Of a DNA stretch of 64,000 nt, positions 1 through 8,680 are shown one piece after another; within the stretch, counting starts at the first letter, position 1, and each line of letters starts with the position of its first letter. A program made the translations under genes and the position numbers. Under the pieces are notes generated by a model. The model searched no databases, had not been told where the DNA came from, and saw nothing but the letters and a program-made list of their open reading frames with translations. The stretch lies in the NCBI GenBank assembly GCA_964480915.1, contig CAYZRS010000016.1, positions 1-64,000 on the forward strand, written 5' to 3'. The stretch is from CAWGCE01 sp964480915 (GTDB lineage: Bacteria; Planctomycetota; Planctomycetia; Pirellulales; Pirellulaceae).

Positions 1-65
1 CACTTGATAGCTCGCCACGCCGCCAGAATCGGCTCACACAACCCAACGTAACCCCACGGCCTGCC

Positions 66-992
66 ATGTCTGACACTTTGCCAGAACTTCCCATCATCAC
101 GCCTGCGATGCCTTCCGAAATCGACGGAGCGCGGACCCGACGGCGGCTACCTGAATGGCTCCGTCGTCAGATTCCCGCCGGTAACGCCAACCACTTAACG
201 GCCAATGTCATTGATGACTTGCGGCTGGAAACGGTTTGCGACAGCGCCAAATGCCCGAACCGGATGGAGTGTTACTCGCAGAAGACGGCGACGTTCATGG
301 TGCTGGGCAATGTCTGTACTCGACCTTGCGGATTTTGTGCGGTCGATCGAGGCCGCCCCGATGCGCTCGAATCGGACGAACCGGCCCGCTTGGCCGAAGC
401 GGCCGAACGTTTGGGGTTGAAGCATGTTGTGATCACATCGGTGACGCGCGACGATTTGCCCGACGGTGGAGCCGAGCATTACTACCAGTGCGTCCTGGCC
501 GTTCGCCAGCGGACCGGCGCGACGGTCGAAGTGCTGACGCCCGACTTTGTCCATTGTCGCCCGGCGCTTGCACGAGTCGTCGAAGCGGCTCCGGAAGTTT
601 TCAATCACAACACCGAAACGGTGCCTCGCTTGTACCGCAAAGTGCGCGGTCCCAAATCGGATTACCGCTGGACTCTGGAAATGTTGGCTCAAGTCAAACA
701 GATGAACCCTCGCATCAAGACGAAGAGTGGTCTGATGTTGGGACTGGGCGAAACACGCCAGGAACTGCTGGATGTGTTGGCCGACTTGCTAGACGCGAAC
801 GTCGATTTCCTAACGCTCGGTCAATACCTGCAGCCTTCGGTGGAAAAGTACCTGCCGGTCGTCCGATATATTCCGCCCTCGGAATTCGAAGAGCTGGGCC
901 ACTTGGCCAAGAGCATGGGCTTCAAAAAAGTCGCCAGCGGTCCGTTCGTTCGCAGCAGTTACCACGCTCGTGAAATGGCCGACCTGTACTAA
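66..992 (+). CDS. lipA: Lipoyl synthase (radical SAM)
   Basis: Inserts two sulfur atoms into protein-bound octanoyl groups to make the lipoyl cofactor of pyruvate and 2-oxoglutarate dehydrogenases and the glycine cleavage system, in the cytoplasm. The 308-residue length is normal for the family. Both iron-sulfur motifs are visible: the auxiliary cluster cysteines C58, C63 and C69 (CDSAKCPNRMEC) and the radical SAM CX3CX2C at C84, C88 and C91 (CTRPCGFC). The C-terminal RSSY motif that caps the auxiliary cluster is present (FVRSSYHA). The ATG at 66 gives a plausible N-terminus. No lipB lies in the window. Its 3' end is followed within 6 bases by the REP-like repeat island. Assignment is near certain. 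Confidence 0.97.
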   Translation: MSDTLPELPIITPAMPSEIDGARTRRRLPEWLRRQIPAGNANHLTANVIDDLRLETVCDSAKCPNRMECYSQKTATFMVLGNVCTRPCGFCAVDRGRPDALESDEPARLAEAAERLGLKHVVITSVTRDDLPDGGAEHYYQCVLAVRQRTGATVEVLTPDFVHCRPALARVVEAAPEVFNHNTETVPRLYRKVRGPKSDYRWTLEMLAQVKQMNPRIKTKSGLMLGLGETRQELLDVLADLLDANVDFLTLGQYLQPSVEKYLPVVRYIPPSEFEELGHLAKSMGFKKVASGPFVRSSYHAREMADLY

Positions 993-997
993 ACCGA

Positions 998-1056
998 GTC
1001 GCCTTTTGCTCCGCGAAAGTAGCGTGAGGCAGGCAACAGCTTCGAGAAAGTAAGAA
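998..1056. repeat. REP-like repeat copy 1, cut off by the gap
   Basis: Starts GTCGCCTTTTGCTCCGCGAA and runs into the assembly gap. From 1003 to 1056 it is identical to the sequence that restarts after the gap at 1157. It carries the hairpin-forming core seen in the other copies, with one pairing change, followed by GTAG. Confidence 0.8.
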
Positions 1057-1156
1057 NNNNNNNNNNNNNNNNNNNNNNNNNNNNNNNNNNNNNNNNNNNN
1101 NNNNNNNNNNNNNNNNNNNNNNNNNNNNNNNNNNNNNNNNNNNNNNNNNNNNNNNN
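1057..1156. other. Assembly gap (100 N)
   Basis: Exactly 100 Ns flanked by the same roughly 54-base repeat on both sides, so this is a scaffold gap broken at a repeat. Its true length is unknown. The two flanks could even be one unmerged copy. Confidence 0.95.
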
Positions 1157-1337
1157 CCTTTTGCTCCGCGAAAGTAGCGTGAGGCAGGCAACAGCTTCGA
1201 GAAAGTAAGAATCGCGACTTGCGAGGGAGCGGGACGTTCCTGGGTAGCGGGTCTGCGTGATCTGGCGACGGCTGCCACTGATGAAACGAATGATCTTGCG
1301 CTACTTTCGCGGAGCGAAAGGCGACTTTACGACGTTG
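1157..1337. repeat. REP/BIME-like repeat copy 2, upstream of RAYT
   Basis: About 180 bases. It begins with the repeat arm also seen at 1003 and ends with a 27-base arm at 1299-1325 that is the exact reverse complement of the arm at 2015-2041. Each arm contains a small hairpin (CTTTCGC-TCC-GCGAAAG) next to GTAG/CTAC, as in REP sequences mobilised by REP-associated tyrosine transposases. The last bases (GCGACTTTACGACGTTG) recur at the end of copy 3. Confidence 0.8.
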
Positions 1338-1353
1338 GGTCGAGTTTGTTGTG

Positions 1354-2013
1354 ATGGAGCCTCTAGGCGAGTTTTTTGATCCTGCGGCAGCATTTGTTGT
1401 TTCAGAACATTGTCGTCCTCATTAGTCGCAGGCAGGGGCGATTGTCTTTATCACTTTTCGGACCGCCGATTCGGTACCGCGCGAAGTCGCCCAGCGTTGG
1501 GAACGAGCAAAGTTGGATTGGCTCGTCAGGCGTCGATTGCCGACGAAAGAGCATTGGTCCAGCGTCGTGCCGTCCTTACCGCTCGATCTTCAGCTGCAGT
1601 TCCATCGAGAATTCAACCGTTGTCGAGAAGACTATCTCGATTCGTGCCAGGGTGAATGCGTGCTGAGGCAACCGGCACTAGCCAAAATCGTTGCGGACAC
1701 TCTATTGCACTTTGATGGCGTCCGGTATCGGCTGGGCGATTTCGTCGTGATGCCGAACCATGTGCATTTGTTGGCTGCGTTTCCCGGCGAGTTGGAGATG
1801 GCCAAGCAGTGCGATTCTTGGCTCCATTTTTCGGCTCGTCAGATCAATGTGCGGTTAAAGAGAAAAGGAAAGTTCTGGCAGCAAGAGCCGTTTGATCATC
1901 TGGTGAGAAGCCCGGAACAGTACGAGCATTTCCGCAGGTATATCGAAGACAATGGGAGAAAGACCCAATTGAAGGAAAGTGAGTATCTGTATCGAAGACT
2001 GGCCGATTCGTAA
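1354..2013 (+). pseudogene. REP-associated tyrosine transposase (RAYT), interrupted by an in-frame TAG
   Basis: The reading frame from ATG 1354 to TAA 2013 encodes a Y1/HUH single-strand transposase of the IS200/RAYT type. It has an N-terminal ITFRTADSVPREV segment, the HUH-like MPNHVHLL motif near the middle, and a C-terminal RRYIEDN segment holding the likely catalytic tyrosine. An amber codon at 1423-1425 interrupts the frame just after RPH, where family members commonly have Trp (one base change TGG to TAG). Only a fragment from an internal start such as TTG 1513 (166 residues) remains open. It is flanked by inverted repeat arms at 1299-1325 and 2015-2041. I infer a decayed or recently inactivated element; a sequencing error or stop-codon readthrough is possible. 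Confidence 0.8.
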
Positions 2014-2014
2014 T

Positions 2015-2226
2015 GTCGCCTTTCGCTCCGCGAAAGTAGCGTGAGGCAGGCAACAGCTTCGAGAAAGTAAGAAGCGCGACTTACGAGGGAGCGGGATTTT
2101 TCTGGATAGCGGACCTGCGGGGGCGCCGGATCTGGCGCCGGCGGCCACTGATGAAACGAATGATCTTGCGCTACTTTCGCGGAGCGACCGACATTGAACA
2201 GAGGCGAAGGCGACTTTACGACGTTG
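2015..2226. repeat. REP/BIME-like repeat copy 3, downstream of RAYT
   Basis: About 212 bases, in the same orientation as copy 2, with inverted terminal arms (2015-2041 and around 2169-2186). The right arm carries a 19-base insertion relative to copy 2. The last bases overlap the final codons and stop of the sufE-sufS fusion gene, because the shared end segment reads CAACGTCGTAA on the minus strand. Confidence 0.8.
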
Positions 2227-3913
2227 TTGCCGCCTGTACTGCCGCGACCAGCGCTTCGACGTCGGCCATCGTGTTGTAGAGACCAAAGCTGGCTCGTGTG
2301 GTGGCCGGGATGCCCAGACGTTCGTGCAGTAGCATGGCGCAGTGGTGACCGTGCCGAGTGAATATGCCCTCGTGGTCCAGCTTGTGGGCTAGGTCCTCTG
2401 TCGAGACGCCGTCGATCGTAAAGCTGAGGATGGCTCCCTTGTGGCCCGAGTCGGGTGCCGGGCCAATGATCTTGAGGCCGGGGATGGCCGACAGTTTCTC
2501 GTACGCCGCCTTCATCAGACGATCTTCGTGAGCATGAATCGCCGCGAATCCGATCGATTGGACGAAGTCGATGGCGGCTCCTAAGCCGATGATCTGCACG
2601 ATCGGCATCGTCCCCGCTTCAAACTTCGCGGGCGGCTGAGCCCAAGTCGACGCTGCGCGACCGACCGTTTCAATCATATGTCCGCCGTAGAGGAACGGGT
2701 CCATCGCCTGCAAAAGTTCGTGGCGTCCAAACAGCACACCAACGCCGCTCGGTCCATACAATTTGTGTCCGGAGAAACACAAGAAATCGATCCCCAGATC
2801 GGCAACGTCGATCGGTGCGTGCGGAATGCTCTGGGCCGCATCGACGAACAGTTTCGCATCGCAAGCTTTCGCCCGCGCCGCGATCTGCTCGATCGGATTC
2901 ATCGTGCCTAAGACGTTGGACATGCTCGAAATCGCGACGATCGCTGTCTTTTCGTTGATCATCGATTCGACCGACGCGGGATCGATGATTCCCTCGTCAG
3001 TGACGGGTAGAATGCGGAATGTGGCTCCGGCTTCTTTCGCGATCACTTGCCAGGGAACATAGTTTGCGTGATGCGCCATTTCGCTGACCACGACCTCATC
3101 GCCCGGTTGGAGGAACTTACGCCCCCAAGAAACGGCGACCAGATTGACCGACATCGTCGTGCCCGAGGTGAAGACGATTTCGTCAGTACGGGTGGCTCCA
3201 ATCAGTACGGCCGCTTTTGAACGAGTCGCTTCGATTTCGTCATCGATGCGTTGCCCGAAATAGTAACGGCCTCGAAAGGCGTTGGCGTAATACTGTTCTT
3301 CGACCTCGCGCTCTTTGTCGATCACGCATTGAGGCTTCTGTGCCGAAGCGCCACTATCGAGAAAAATGGCCCGCTTACCGCTGGGCAGTTGGCGGTTCAG
3401 GATCGGGAATTCGTCAGCGATGTTGTCGATCGTGCGACTGATCTCGATCGGCGGCGCAACAACCGACGTTCCGGGTGCCATCTCGCCCTCGATCGACTGG
3501 CCAATCGAATCGGCGGCGAAATTGCGGATGCGGTCGACCATCGAATAGAGCCCGTTCTTCCGCTGCGGCAGAATTAACCGGCCCAAGCCCATGCGGTCGA
3601 AGAGACTGGCATAGTCGGTGGCCAGGATCTCTTCCGGCGTCTGATTGCCGAAAATCTGCAGCACGACATAGGCCAGCCCTTTGACCACGAACGCGTCGCT
3701 ATCGACCTGGATTTCGACTTTGGCAGGCGAGTCATCGGTCAGCCGATTCACGAGCCAGACCCGACTCTGACAACCAGGCACGAGGTTGTTGTCGATGTAG
3801 ACCGATTTAGGGATCTCGGGTAGCTCTCGGCCCAGTTCGTCCAAATATTGGCACGCTTCGCGCTCGTCAAGATGGTCGAATTCACTGATCAAGTCGTCCA
3901 CGTCGCTCAACAC
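2216..3913 (-). CDS. SufE-SufS fusion cysteine desulfurase
   Basis: A single 565-residue protein joins a sulfur acceptor to a group II cysteine desulfurase for iron-sulfur cluster assembly in the cytoplasm. Residues 1 to about 135 are SufE-like, with the acceptor cysteine in LVPGCQSRVW (about C48). After a linker, residues from about 165 are a PLP-dependent SufS/CsdA domain with the cofactor lysine in FSGHKLYGPSG (about K384) and the catalytic cysteine in RHGHHCAM (about C525). I chose the GTG at 3913 because the sufU stop overlaps it (GTGTTGA) and residues upstream would read through sufU in a second frame; TTG at 3910 is an alternative. Transcription follows sufU. The stop codon lies inside the neighbouring REP-like repeat. 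The function is secure and the exact start is not. Confidence 0.93.
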   Translation of the reverse strand: MLSDVDDLISEFDHLDEREACQYLDELGRELPEIPKSVYIDNNLVPGCQSRVWLVNRLTDDSPAKVEIQVDSDAFVVKGLAYVVLQIFGNQTPEEILATDYASLFDRMGLGRLILPQRKNGLYSMVDRIRNFAADSIGQSIEGEMAPGTSVVAPPIEISRTIDNIADEFPILNRQLPSGKRAIFLDSGASAQKPQCVIDKEREVEEQYYANAFRGRYYFGQRIDDEIEATRSKAAVLIGATRTDEIVFTSGTTMSVNLVAVSWGRKFLQPGDEVVVSEMAHHANYVPWQVIAKEAGATFRILPVTDEGIIDPASVESMINEKTAIVAISSMSNVLGTMNPIEQIAARAKACDAKLFVDAAQSIPHAPIDVADLGIDFLCFSGHKLYGPSGVGVLFGRHELLQAMDPFLYGGHMIETVGRAASTWAQPPAKFEAGTMPIVQIIGLGAAIDFVQSIGFAAIHAHEDRLMKAAYEKLSAIPGLKIIGPAPDSGHKGAILSFTIDGVSTEDLAHKLDHEGIFTRHGHHCAMLLHERLGIPATTRASFGLYNTMADVEALVAAVQAATTS

Positions 3914-4326
3914 TCGTCTCCCAAATGTGGACCGGCCAGCGTTGGGCCGTCCGATTCTAGTTCGTCCAGCGGCGACTGAATCGCTGTCATCAACGCCTGA
4001 TAGACGACCTGGCTGCAGTCTGCCTCTTCCTTCGTCATCTTCATCTGGCACAGGGCGGCAGCGTCTTTGTGCGTCAGGTCGCCCAAGGCATCGATCGATT
4101 GCCCTTCGATGTGTTCCATCAGCAGCGATGCGGCGCCGAGTGCCAGCTGGCAACCTTCTCCATCGAACCAAGCTTCTTCAATGGTCCCCTTCGCGATGCG
4201 CAGCTCGACCGAGATGCGATCGCCGCAGGCCGCGTGTTCCGCTGCTCCACGATGGGTCGGGTAGTCGCACGGCCCTTGGTGAAACGGATCTTCGTAATGA
4301 TCAAAAATTTGTTGACTGAGCGACAT
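3907..4326 (-). CDS. sufU: SufU/NifU-like iron-sulfur scaffold protein
   Basis: A 139-residue NifU-N domain protein that is expected to accept sulfur from SufS or to hold a nascent cluster. The three family cysteines are visible in HAACGD, GEGCQLA and EADCSQ, with the aspartate next to the first cysteine that is typical of zinc or cluster binding. Starting at ATG 4326 gives the usual MSLSQQIFDHY-type N-terminus; a longer start upstream would add unrelated sequence. It overlaps the downstream sufE-sufS fusion by 7 bases, so the two are probably translationally coupled. The pairing of a SufU-type protein with a SufE domain is notable because the two are often alternative partners of SufS. Confidence 0.88.
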   Translation of the reverse strand: MSLSQQIFDHYEDPFHQGPCDYPTHRGAAEHAACGDRISVELRIAKGTIEEAWFDGEGCQLALGAASLLMEHIEGQSIDALGDLTHKDAAALCQMKMTKEEADCSQVVYQALMTAIQSPLDELESDGPTLAGPHLGDEC

Positions 4327-4527
4327 TTTGAGAAGCCATGAAGTACGAGTTGGCTGGCAGCTGCGGCTGCAGATCTGGTCGCCGTTCACAAAGCGAGCGG
4401 GACAGTCGTTTTCAGCCGTCTACAGTTTAGGCAGCGAAGCGACTGCGGACCATGGGCGGCAGTCTAGGTTGGCTGCGAGTTCAGATGGAAAGGGATGGCC
4501 ACCTGTCCAATCCGGTGCGGCGACGGC

Positions 4528-6024
4528 CTAAGAGGGCTCTAATTCACCGTCTCGATGGCGGCGGTCTTGATACTGTCCGCTGTAGATAACAGCGCCGGCG
4601 ACGCCAGCCATCAGGACATCGATCGCCATTTGCCAGTTGCTGTGGTTTTCTTCTAGATTGCGAATCGACCACTGTTCTGTCGAGACGACGGGTGGAACGA
4701 CCGATTCGGCGGCCGCGGTGGCCACGGTTCTGATCCCTTCGCCGCCAGTGTCCACATCCTCAGGGACTAATAACGAGGCCATGATGTCAGCGGTGAGCTG
4801 GTTTTGCAGCAGCATCATCGTCTCATCGATCGTGGTGACTTCGAAGGTCCAAGGCGTCGCGGCGATGGAAGGCCGATGGGAAGCAATGGGGGCGACCGAT
4901 GCGACGGTCTGTCTTGGTATATCAATGTGATGGTGCCGCGCCATGATCGGTTCGACTCGAAACGAAACGACCGCCGATTGAGCGAAGCGAGGTCCGTTGG
5001 CATCGGAGGGACTCTGGAACGATTCGACAGGTAGGGCCGCTTGTTTTGCTTCGGCCAGGGAATTCGACTGGAATCGGTCCGTCATACGATTCGAGGCGAT
5101 ATCGATCGTGGCGAATGAGGGAGGCTCGGTGGGAGAAACAGGTTCGTCAACCGGAGGCGGTGTGATCCCACGATTAGGCACGACCTCGAATGTTGGTTCC
5201 ACGGTATCGGGCAGTCGATCCGTGCCAAGGCCCAGGTTGGGGCGATCTGAGAAGCCATGATCGACCGGATCGTTCAGGCTGCCTTGAAGCGTGGAATCCA
5301 AAACCACCGGTCCCGTCAGATCGGTCGGAGCGACGGTTAACGGCGCGGGCGCGTCCACGTTCAAGGTCGGCAGCAAACTCGTCGGCGCGATGCGATCGCC
5401 GGAATGCAAGTGTTGAATATTGATCCCGGCCGTGGCATCGCCGGTGCTGAGACCACGTGTCGCTTCGAATGCCAGAATGCTCTCAGGCACGTTATTCTCG
5501 AAACTCAATCGGTTGGGACGATCGACAATCTGGGGGGCGGTGGGCTGCGTCTGTCCTTGATCGTCAGGTTGGAACGCGGGCGTAAACGTGGAACCGGGAA
5601 TCGTATCCGACAAGACTCCTTCTCTGTACGTCAAATATTCTTGAAAGGAGGTCAACCAGGAATCTCTCGCAAAATCGATAGACGAAGTGTCGCTGGTTGT
5701 TAAGCTCACGGCATCGATAACGGCAGGGCGCACCTCGAAATCGGAGTTCGCGCCGCTTGCGTAAATGACGTAAGACTGTTCTCCCAGGACGTTGGGTTCG
5801 GAAGAAAAATTCCCTGGATAACTGGTGAAGTCCGGAAACTGTGAGCCAAGCAAAGCCAAATAGTCTTGAACGGGCGAGGGCTCGTATTCGCTGCCTAAAG
5901 TCTGCGCCAGCCCATCGGCCCACTGCAGATTCGGCGAAAACGTATCGACGGCCAGCAGCAGCCGCTGTTCCAGCGCTTCGGTGCGCAGGCGAGCTCGACG
6001 TAGGCGTTGCGTTCTTTGAGTCAT
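4528..6024 (-). CDS. Exported protein with planctomycete LEPR-type N-terminus, function unknown
   Basis: 498 residues. The N-terminus is Arg-rich followed by LEALEQ-R-LLLAVD (here ALEQRLLLAVD, about residues 17-27), the motif found at the start of many planctomycete secreted or surface proteins. The rest is acidic and rich in Pro, Thr and Ser with no domain I recognise. Near the C-terminus is a hydrophobic stretch (VLMAGVAGAVIYSG, about residues 469-482) followed by a charged tail, which may be a membrane anchor. It lies 40 bases downstream of the Ser/Thr kinase on the same strand and may belong to the sigma factor-kinase operon, so it could be a target or surface partner of that module. The role is unknown. 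Confidence 0.75.
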   Translation of the reverse strand: MTQRTQRLRRARLRTEALEQRLLLAVDTFSPNLQWADGLAQTLGSEYEPSPVQDYLALLGSQFPDFTSYPGNFSSEPNVLGEQSYVIYASGANSDFEVRPAVIDAVSLTTSDTSSIDFARDSWLTSFQEYLTYREGVLSDTIPGSTFTPAFQPDDQGQTQPTAPQIVDRPNRLSFENNVPESILAFEATRGLSTGDATAGINIQHLHSGDRIAPTSLLPTLNVDAPAPLTVAPTDLTGPVVLDSTLQGSLNDPVDHGFSDRPNLGLGTDRLPDTVEPTFEVVPNRGITPPPVDEPVSPTEPPSFATIDIASNRMTDRFQSNSLAEAKQAALPVESFQSPSDANGPRFAQSAVVSFRVEPIMARHHHIDIPRQTVASVAPIASHRPSIAATPWTFEVTTIDETMMLLQNQLTADIMASLLVPEDVDTGGEGIRTVATAAAESVVPPVVSTEQWSIRNLEENHSNWQMAIDVLMAGVAGAVIYSGQYQDRRHRDGELEPS

Positions 6025-6064
6025 GGTCTTGTCTTTTTCAGATTTGTGTCCAGGTTACCGCCCA

Positions 6065-8680
6065 TCATGGGGTTTGGGGAAACACTTCCTGCATACTGGC
6101 CGCTTGCCGGTCTAAGAATGTTTGGAAACGCTCCACAGACGGTGCACGAGCGACGGCAGCCTGTTGGTGAGTCAGCCCTTCGGTCCAGGCTTTTTGCGCA
6201 GCCTCTTTCTCGTCCAGGTCCAGGAAGACCAAGCCTTGATTGTAAAGGACGACGCCCAAGCTACTCACAAAAGTCACGTGTTGGGGCGCCATCTGAATCA
6301 TCGTTCTCAGCAATTTGGCCGCTTCGCCGAACGCTTCTGCGGCGAGCGAATGGGATTTTGTCTCTCGAAAAAGGTCTCCCAAATGATTGAGCGTGGTCGC
6401 CAATTCTTCCCGTAGGCGAACGTCTTGCGGCGAGGCTGCCACCAATTGTCGCTGCATCGCGACTGCGTTGCGATAAGCCGCTTCGGCTTCTTGCGGCCGA
6501 TGGTCGATCAAATGGAGTTCGGCCAAACGATCGAAACTGATGGCCAACTCGCTCTTGAGCCCCAACGGTGGGTCGTCGGTGCGGAGCAATAACCGTTGGA
6601 TCTCAATCGCTTCACGACAAAGCTCAAACGCTCGCGCCAGGTCTTGATGGGCCAGCAATGCCGATAGGTTGTTGAGTCCGATCGCCAGCTGCTGCCGGTA
6701 CTTGCCCGGTGTCAGTTCGTCCATCGCTTGGCGATAGAGCCCAATTGCCGCTTCGTAGGCGGCCTCGCTCTGCGGAAGTTGTTGCGAGCTCTCAAAGACA
6801 TAAGCCAAATTGGCCTGTGAACAAGCTAGGTCAAAAACTAATTGCCGATTTTCTTTGTCCTGATCGATCAGTTCCATCTGCCGATCGATCGCCAACTGCA
6901 GTTTCTCAGTCGCCACGTCCAACTGCCCCAGGCGGGCCAGTAACATCGCCTCGTTGTTCCAGCAGTTGAGCAGTTCGCTGTGGGCTTGCGTGTTGCCCGG
7001 GTTACTGACGACGGCGGCCTGCAGTTCTTTCACCGCCGCGGCATAGAGCGTCAGCGCCTGCTCGGCGTCGCCTAGTTGCTCGTTGATTCGAGCGGATCGA
7101 GTCAGTGTGACGCCCCGGTTTCGTAGCAACGATTCATCTTGCGACTGCTCTAACAGGAAATCGTAATAGCGCTTGGTTTTCGTCAACAGCTCTCGCCGAA
7201 CTTGTCCCGTGCCGGGGATCTTGGCGAGCGATTCGCTCGTTTGAATTCCCAACTGATCGACAATGTCACGGGCCGCTTCGAAATTGACCTGAGCCCGTTG
7301 AAAGCTGGCCTCCTTCTGCTGCAGGGCGGTCGCCGTTCTGGATTGCTCCTTGGCAATCATCAACGTGGCCGTGGCCAAACTGGCGGCCAACAGTACCAAG
7401 CAAGCGGCAGCGGTCGCCACTAGACGGCGGTGACGCCTGGCCCACTTGAACGTCCGGTCCGACAAAGTGGCTCGTTTCGCCAGCGTCGGCCGGCCGTCGA
7501 GGAAACGTTGCAAGTCATCGCCCAATTGGGACGCGTGGGCATAGCGGTCGGCCGGTTCCAGCTCAATGGCGCGCAGAATGATGTTTTCAAGGTCGCCGGG
7601 AATGGCTGAGTTAATCCGTCGCGGTGGTATCGGCTCGACTCGCCCCACTTGCGACATGAACTCTTCACGACTCGTAGAATCGAAGAGCGGTTTGAGCGTC
7701 AGCAATTCGTAAAGCGTCACTCCCAACGAATAAATGTCGGTACGATGATCGACAAACGCGTTGCGTCCTTGCGCCTGTTCGGGGCTCATGTAACGAATCG
7801 TGCCCAAGATGTCGCCGGTCGCGGTCATCGACGTGTCGTTAGGGATATGAGCCAGCCCAAAGTCGGCGATCCACGACTTGCCCGTTTCATCGAGCAACAA
7901 ATTCGAGGGTTTGATGTCGCGGTGAACGATGCCCAGTTCGTGAGCATGCGCCAGTCCGCCTGCCAATTCGATTCCCAGCCGCGCCACGTGCCGGAAGTGA
8001 TCGGCATCGATACGATAGTCGGCCATGGCCGCCGCATCGCTGACAACCCAGCTGGATATCGACCGATTGGCTTGGGTCGACTCGCGCCGAGCGGTCGAAC
8101 CGTCGCGAACCGCCTGCAACTGTTCGATCGCCACGCTCAGAGGCGCTCCTTCGATGTACTGCATCGCGTAATAGTGGACGCCTCGATCGACGCCGACCGC
8201 ATAAACGGGCACGATGTGCGGGTGATGGAGTCTTGCTGCCGCTTGAGCTTCGTTGTTGAAGCGACCGATCTGACGTTGGTCGAGCAGCGCTGCGAAAGGC
8301 AAGACCTTGAGGGCGACGCGGCGATTGAGCGTTTCGTCGTGCGCCTCGTAGACAACGCCCTGGCCGCCGCGACCAATTTCGCGGCGTAGACGGTAGGCCC
8401 CCAATTGCTTCGGCGCTTCGTAAACCGAAACGCTCGGATCATCATCAGCAGCCCCCATCGCCCCATGCATCGCGCGCAGGTTTTGGAGATGAGGACGAAT
8501 CTGGTCGGCCACATCTTGGTGAGCCGCCAGGAATTTGTCGTCTTCGATCGCGGTGCCAGCTTCCAGCAGCGTCAGGTATTCGTCCAGGATTGAAGAGATT
8601 CTTCGCTGCAGCGGCGAATCACCGTCCTGCCCAGGCGTCAGCGTCTCCGCTAGGTTCTCTCGTGCGAGCGAAGGCTTCAT
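6065..8680 (-). CDS. Membrane Ser/Thr protein kinase with TPR sensor region
   Basis: An 871-residue Hanks-type kinase. A regulatory N-terminus (1 to about 92) precedes the kinase domain (about 94-395) with the glycine loop GRGGQGVV, Lys125, the HRD motif at 253-255 (HRDIKPSN) and DFG at 273-275. A transmembrane helix spans about 421-443. The remaining C-terminal half is made of TPR-like helical repeats and would lie outside the cytoplasm. The start codon overlaps the stop of the upstream ECF sigma factor (ATGA), so the pair is translationally coupled. This matches the known planctomycete pairing of ECF sigma factors with Ser/Thr kinases. Phosphorylation of the sigma factor or a partner by this kinase is inference. 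Confidence 0.93.
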   Translation of the reverse strand: MKPSLARENLAETLTPGQDGDSPLQRRISSILDEYLTLLEAGTAIEDDKFLAAHQDVADQIRPHLQNLRAMHGAMGAADDDPSVSVYEAPKQLGAYRLRREIGRGGQGVVYEAHDETLNRRVALKVLPFAALLDQRQIGRFNNEAQAAARLHHPHIVPVYAVGVDRGVHYYAMQYIEGAPLSVAIEQLQAVRDGSTARRESTQANRSISSWVVSDAAAMADYRIDADHFRHVARLGIELAGGLAHAHELGIVHRDIKPSNLLLDETGKSWIADFGLAHIPNDTSMTATGDILGTIRYMSPEQAQGRNAFVDHRTDIYSLGVTLYELLTLKPLFDSTSREEFMSQVGRVEPIPPRRINSAIPGDLENIILRAIELEPADRYAHASQLGDDLQRFLDGRPTLAKRATLSDRTFKWARRHRRLVATAAACLVLLAASLATATLMIAKEQSRTATALQQKEASFQRAQVNFEAARDIVDQLGIQTSESLAKIPGTGQVRRELLTKTKRYYDFLLEQSQDESLLRNRGVTLTRSARINEQLGDAEQALTLYAAAVKELQAAVVSNPGNTQAHSELLNCWNNEAMLLARLGQLDVATEKLQLAIDRQMELIDQDKENRQLVFDLACSQANLAYVFESSQQLPQSEAAYEAAIGLYRQAMDELTPGKYRQQLAIGLNNLSALLAHQDLARAFELCREAIEIQRLLLRTDDPPLGLKSELAISFDRLAELHLIDHRPQEAEAAYRNAVAMQRQLVAASPQDVRLREELATTLNHLGDLFRETKSHSLAAEAFGEAAKLLRTMIQMAPQHVTFVSSLGVVLYNQGLVFLDLDEKEAAQKAWTEGLTHQQAAVARAPSVERFQTFLDRQAASMQEVFPQTP

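Noticed and set aside
195..692. Long minus-strand open frame opposite lipA
   Set aside because: Shadow of the lipA coding sequence; the protein has no recognisable features and lipA is certain.
7649..8389. 246-codon plus-strand frame opposite the kinase gene
   Set aside because: Antisense shadow of the conserved kinase domain in a GC-rich region.
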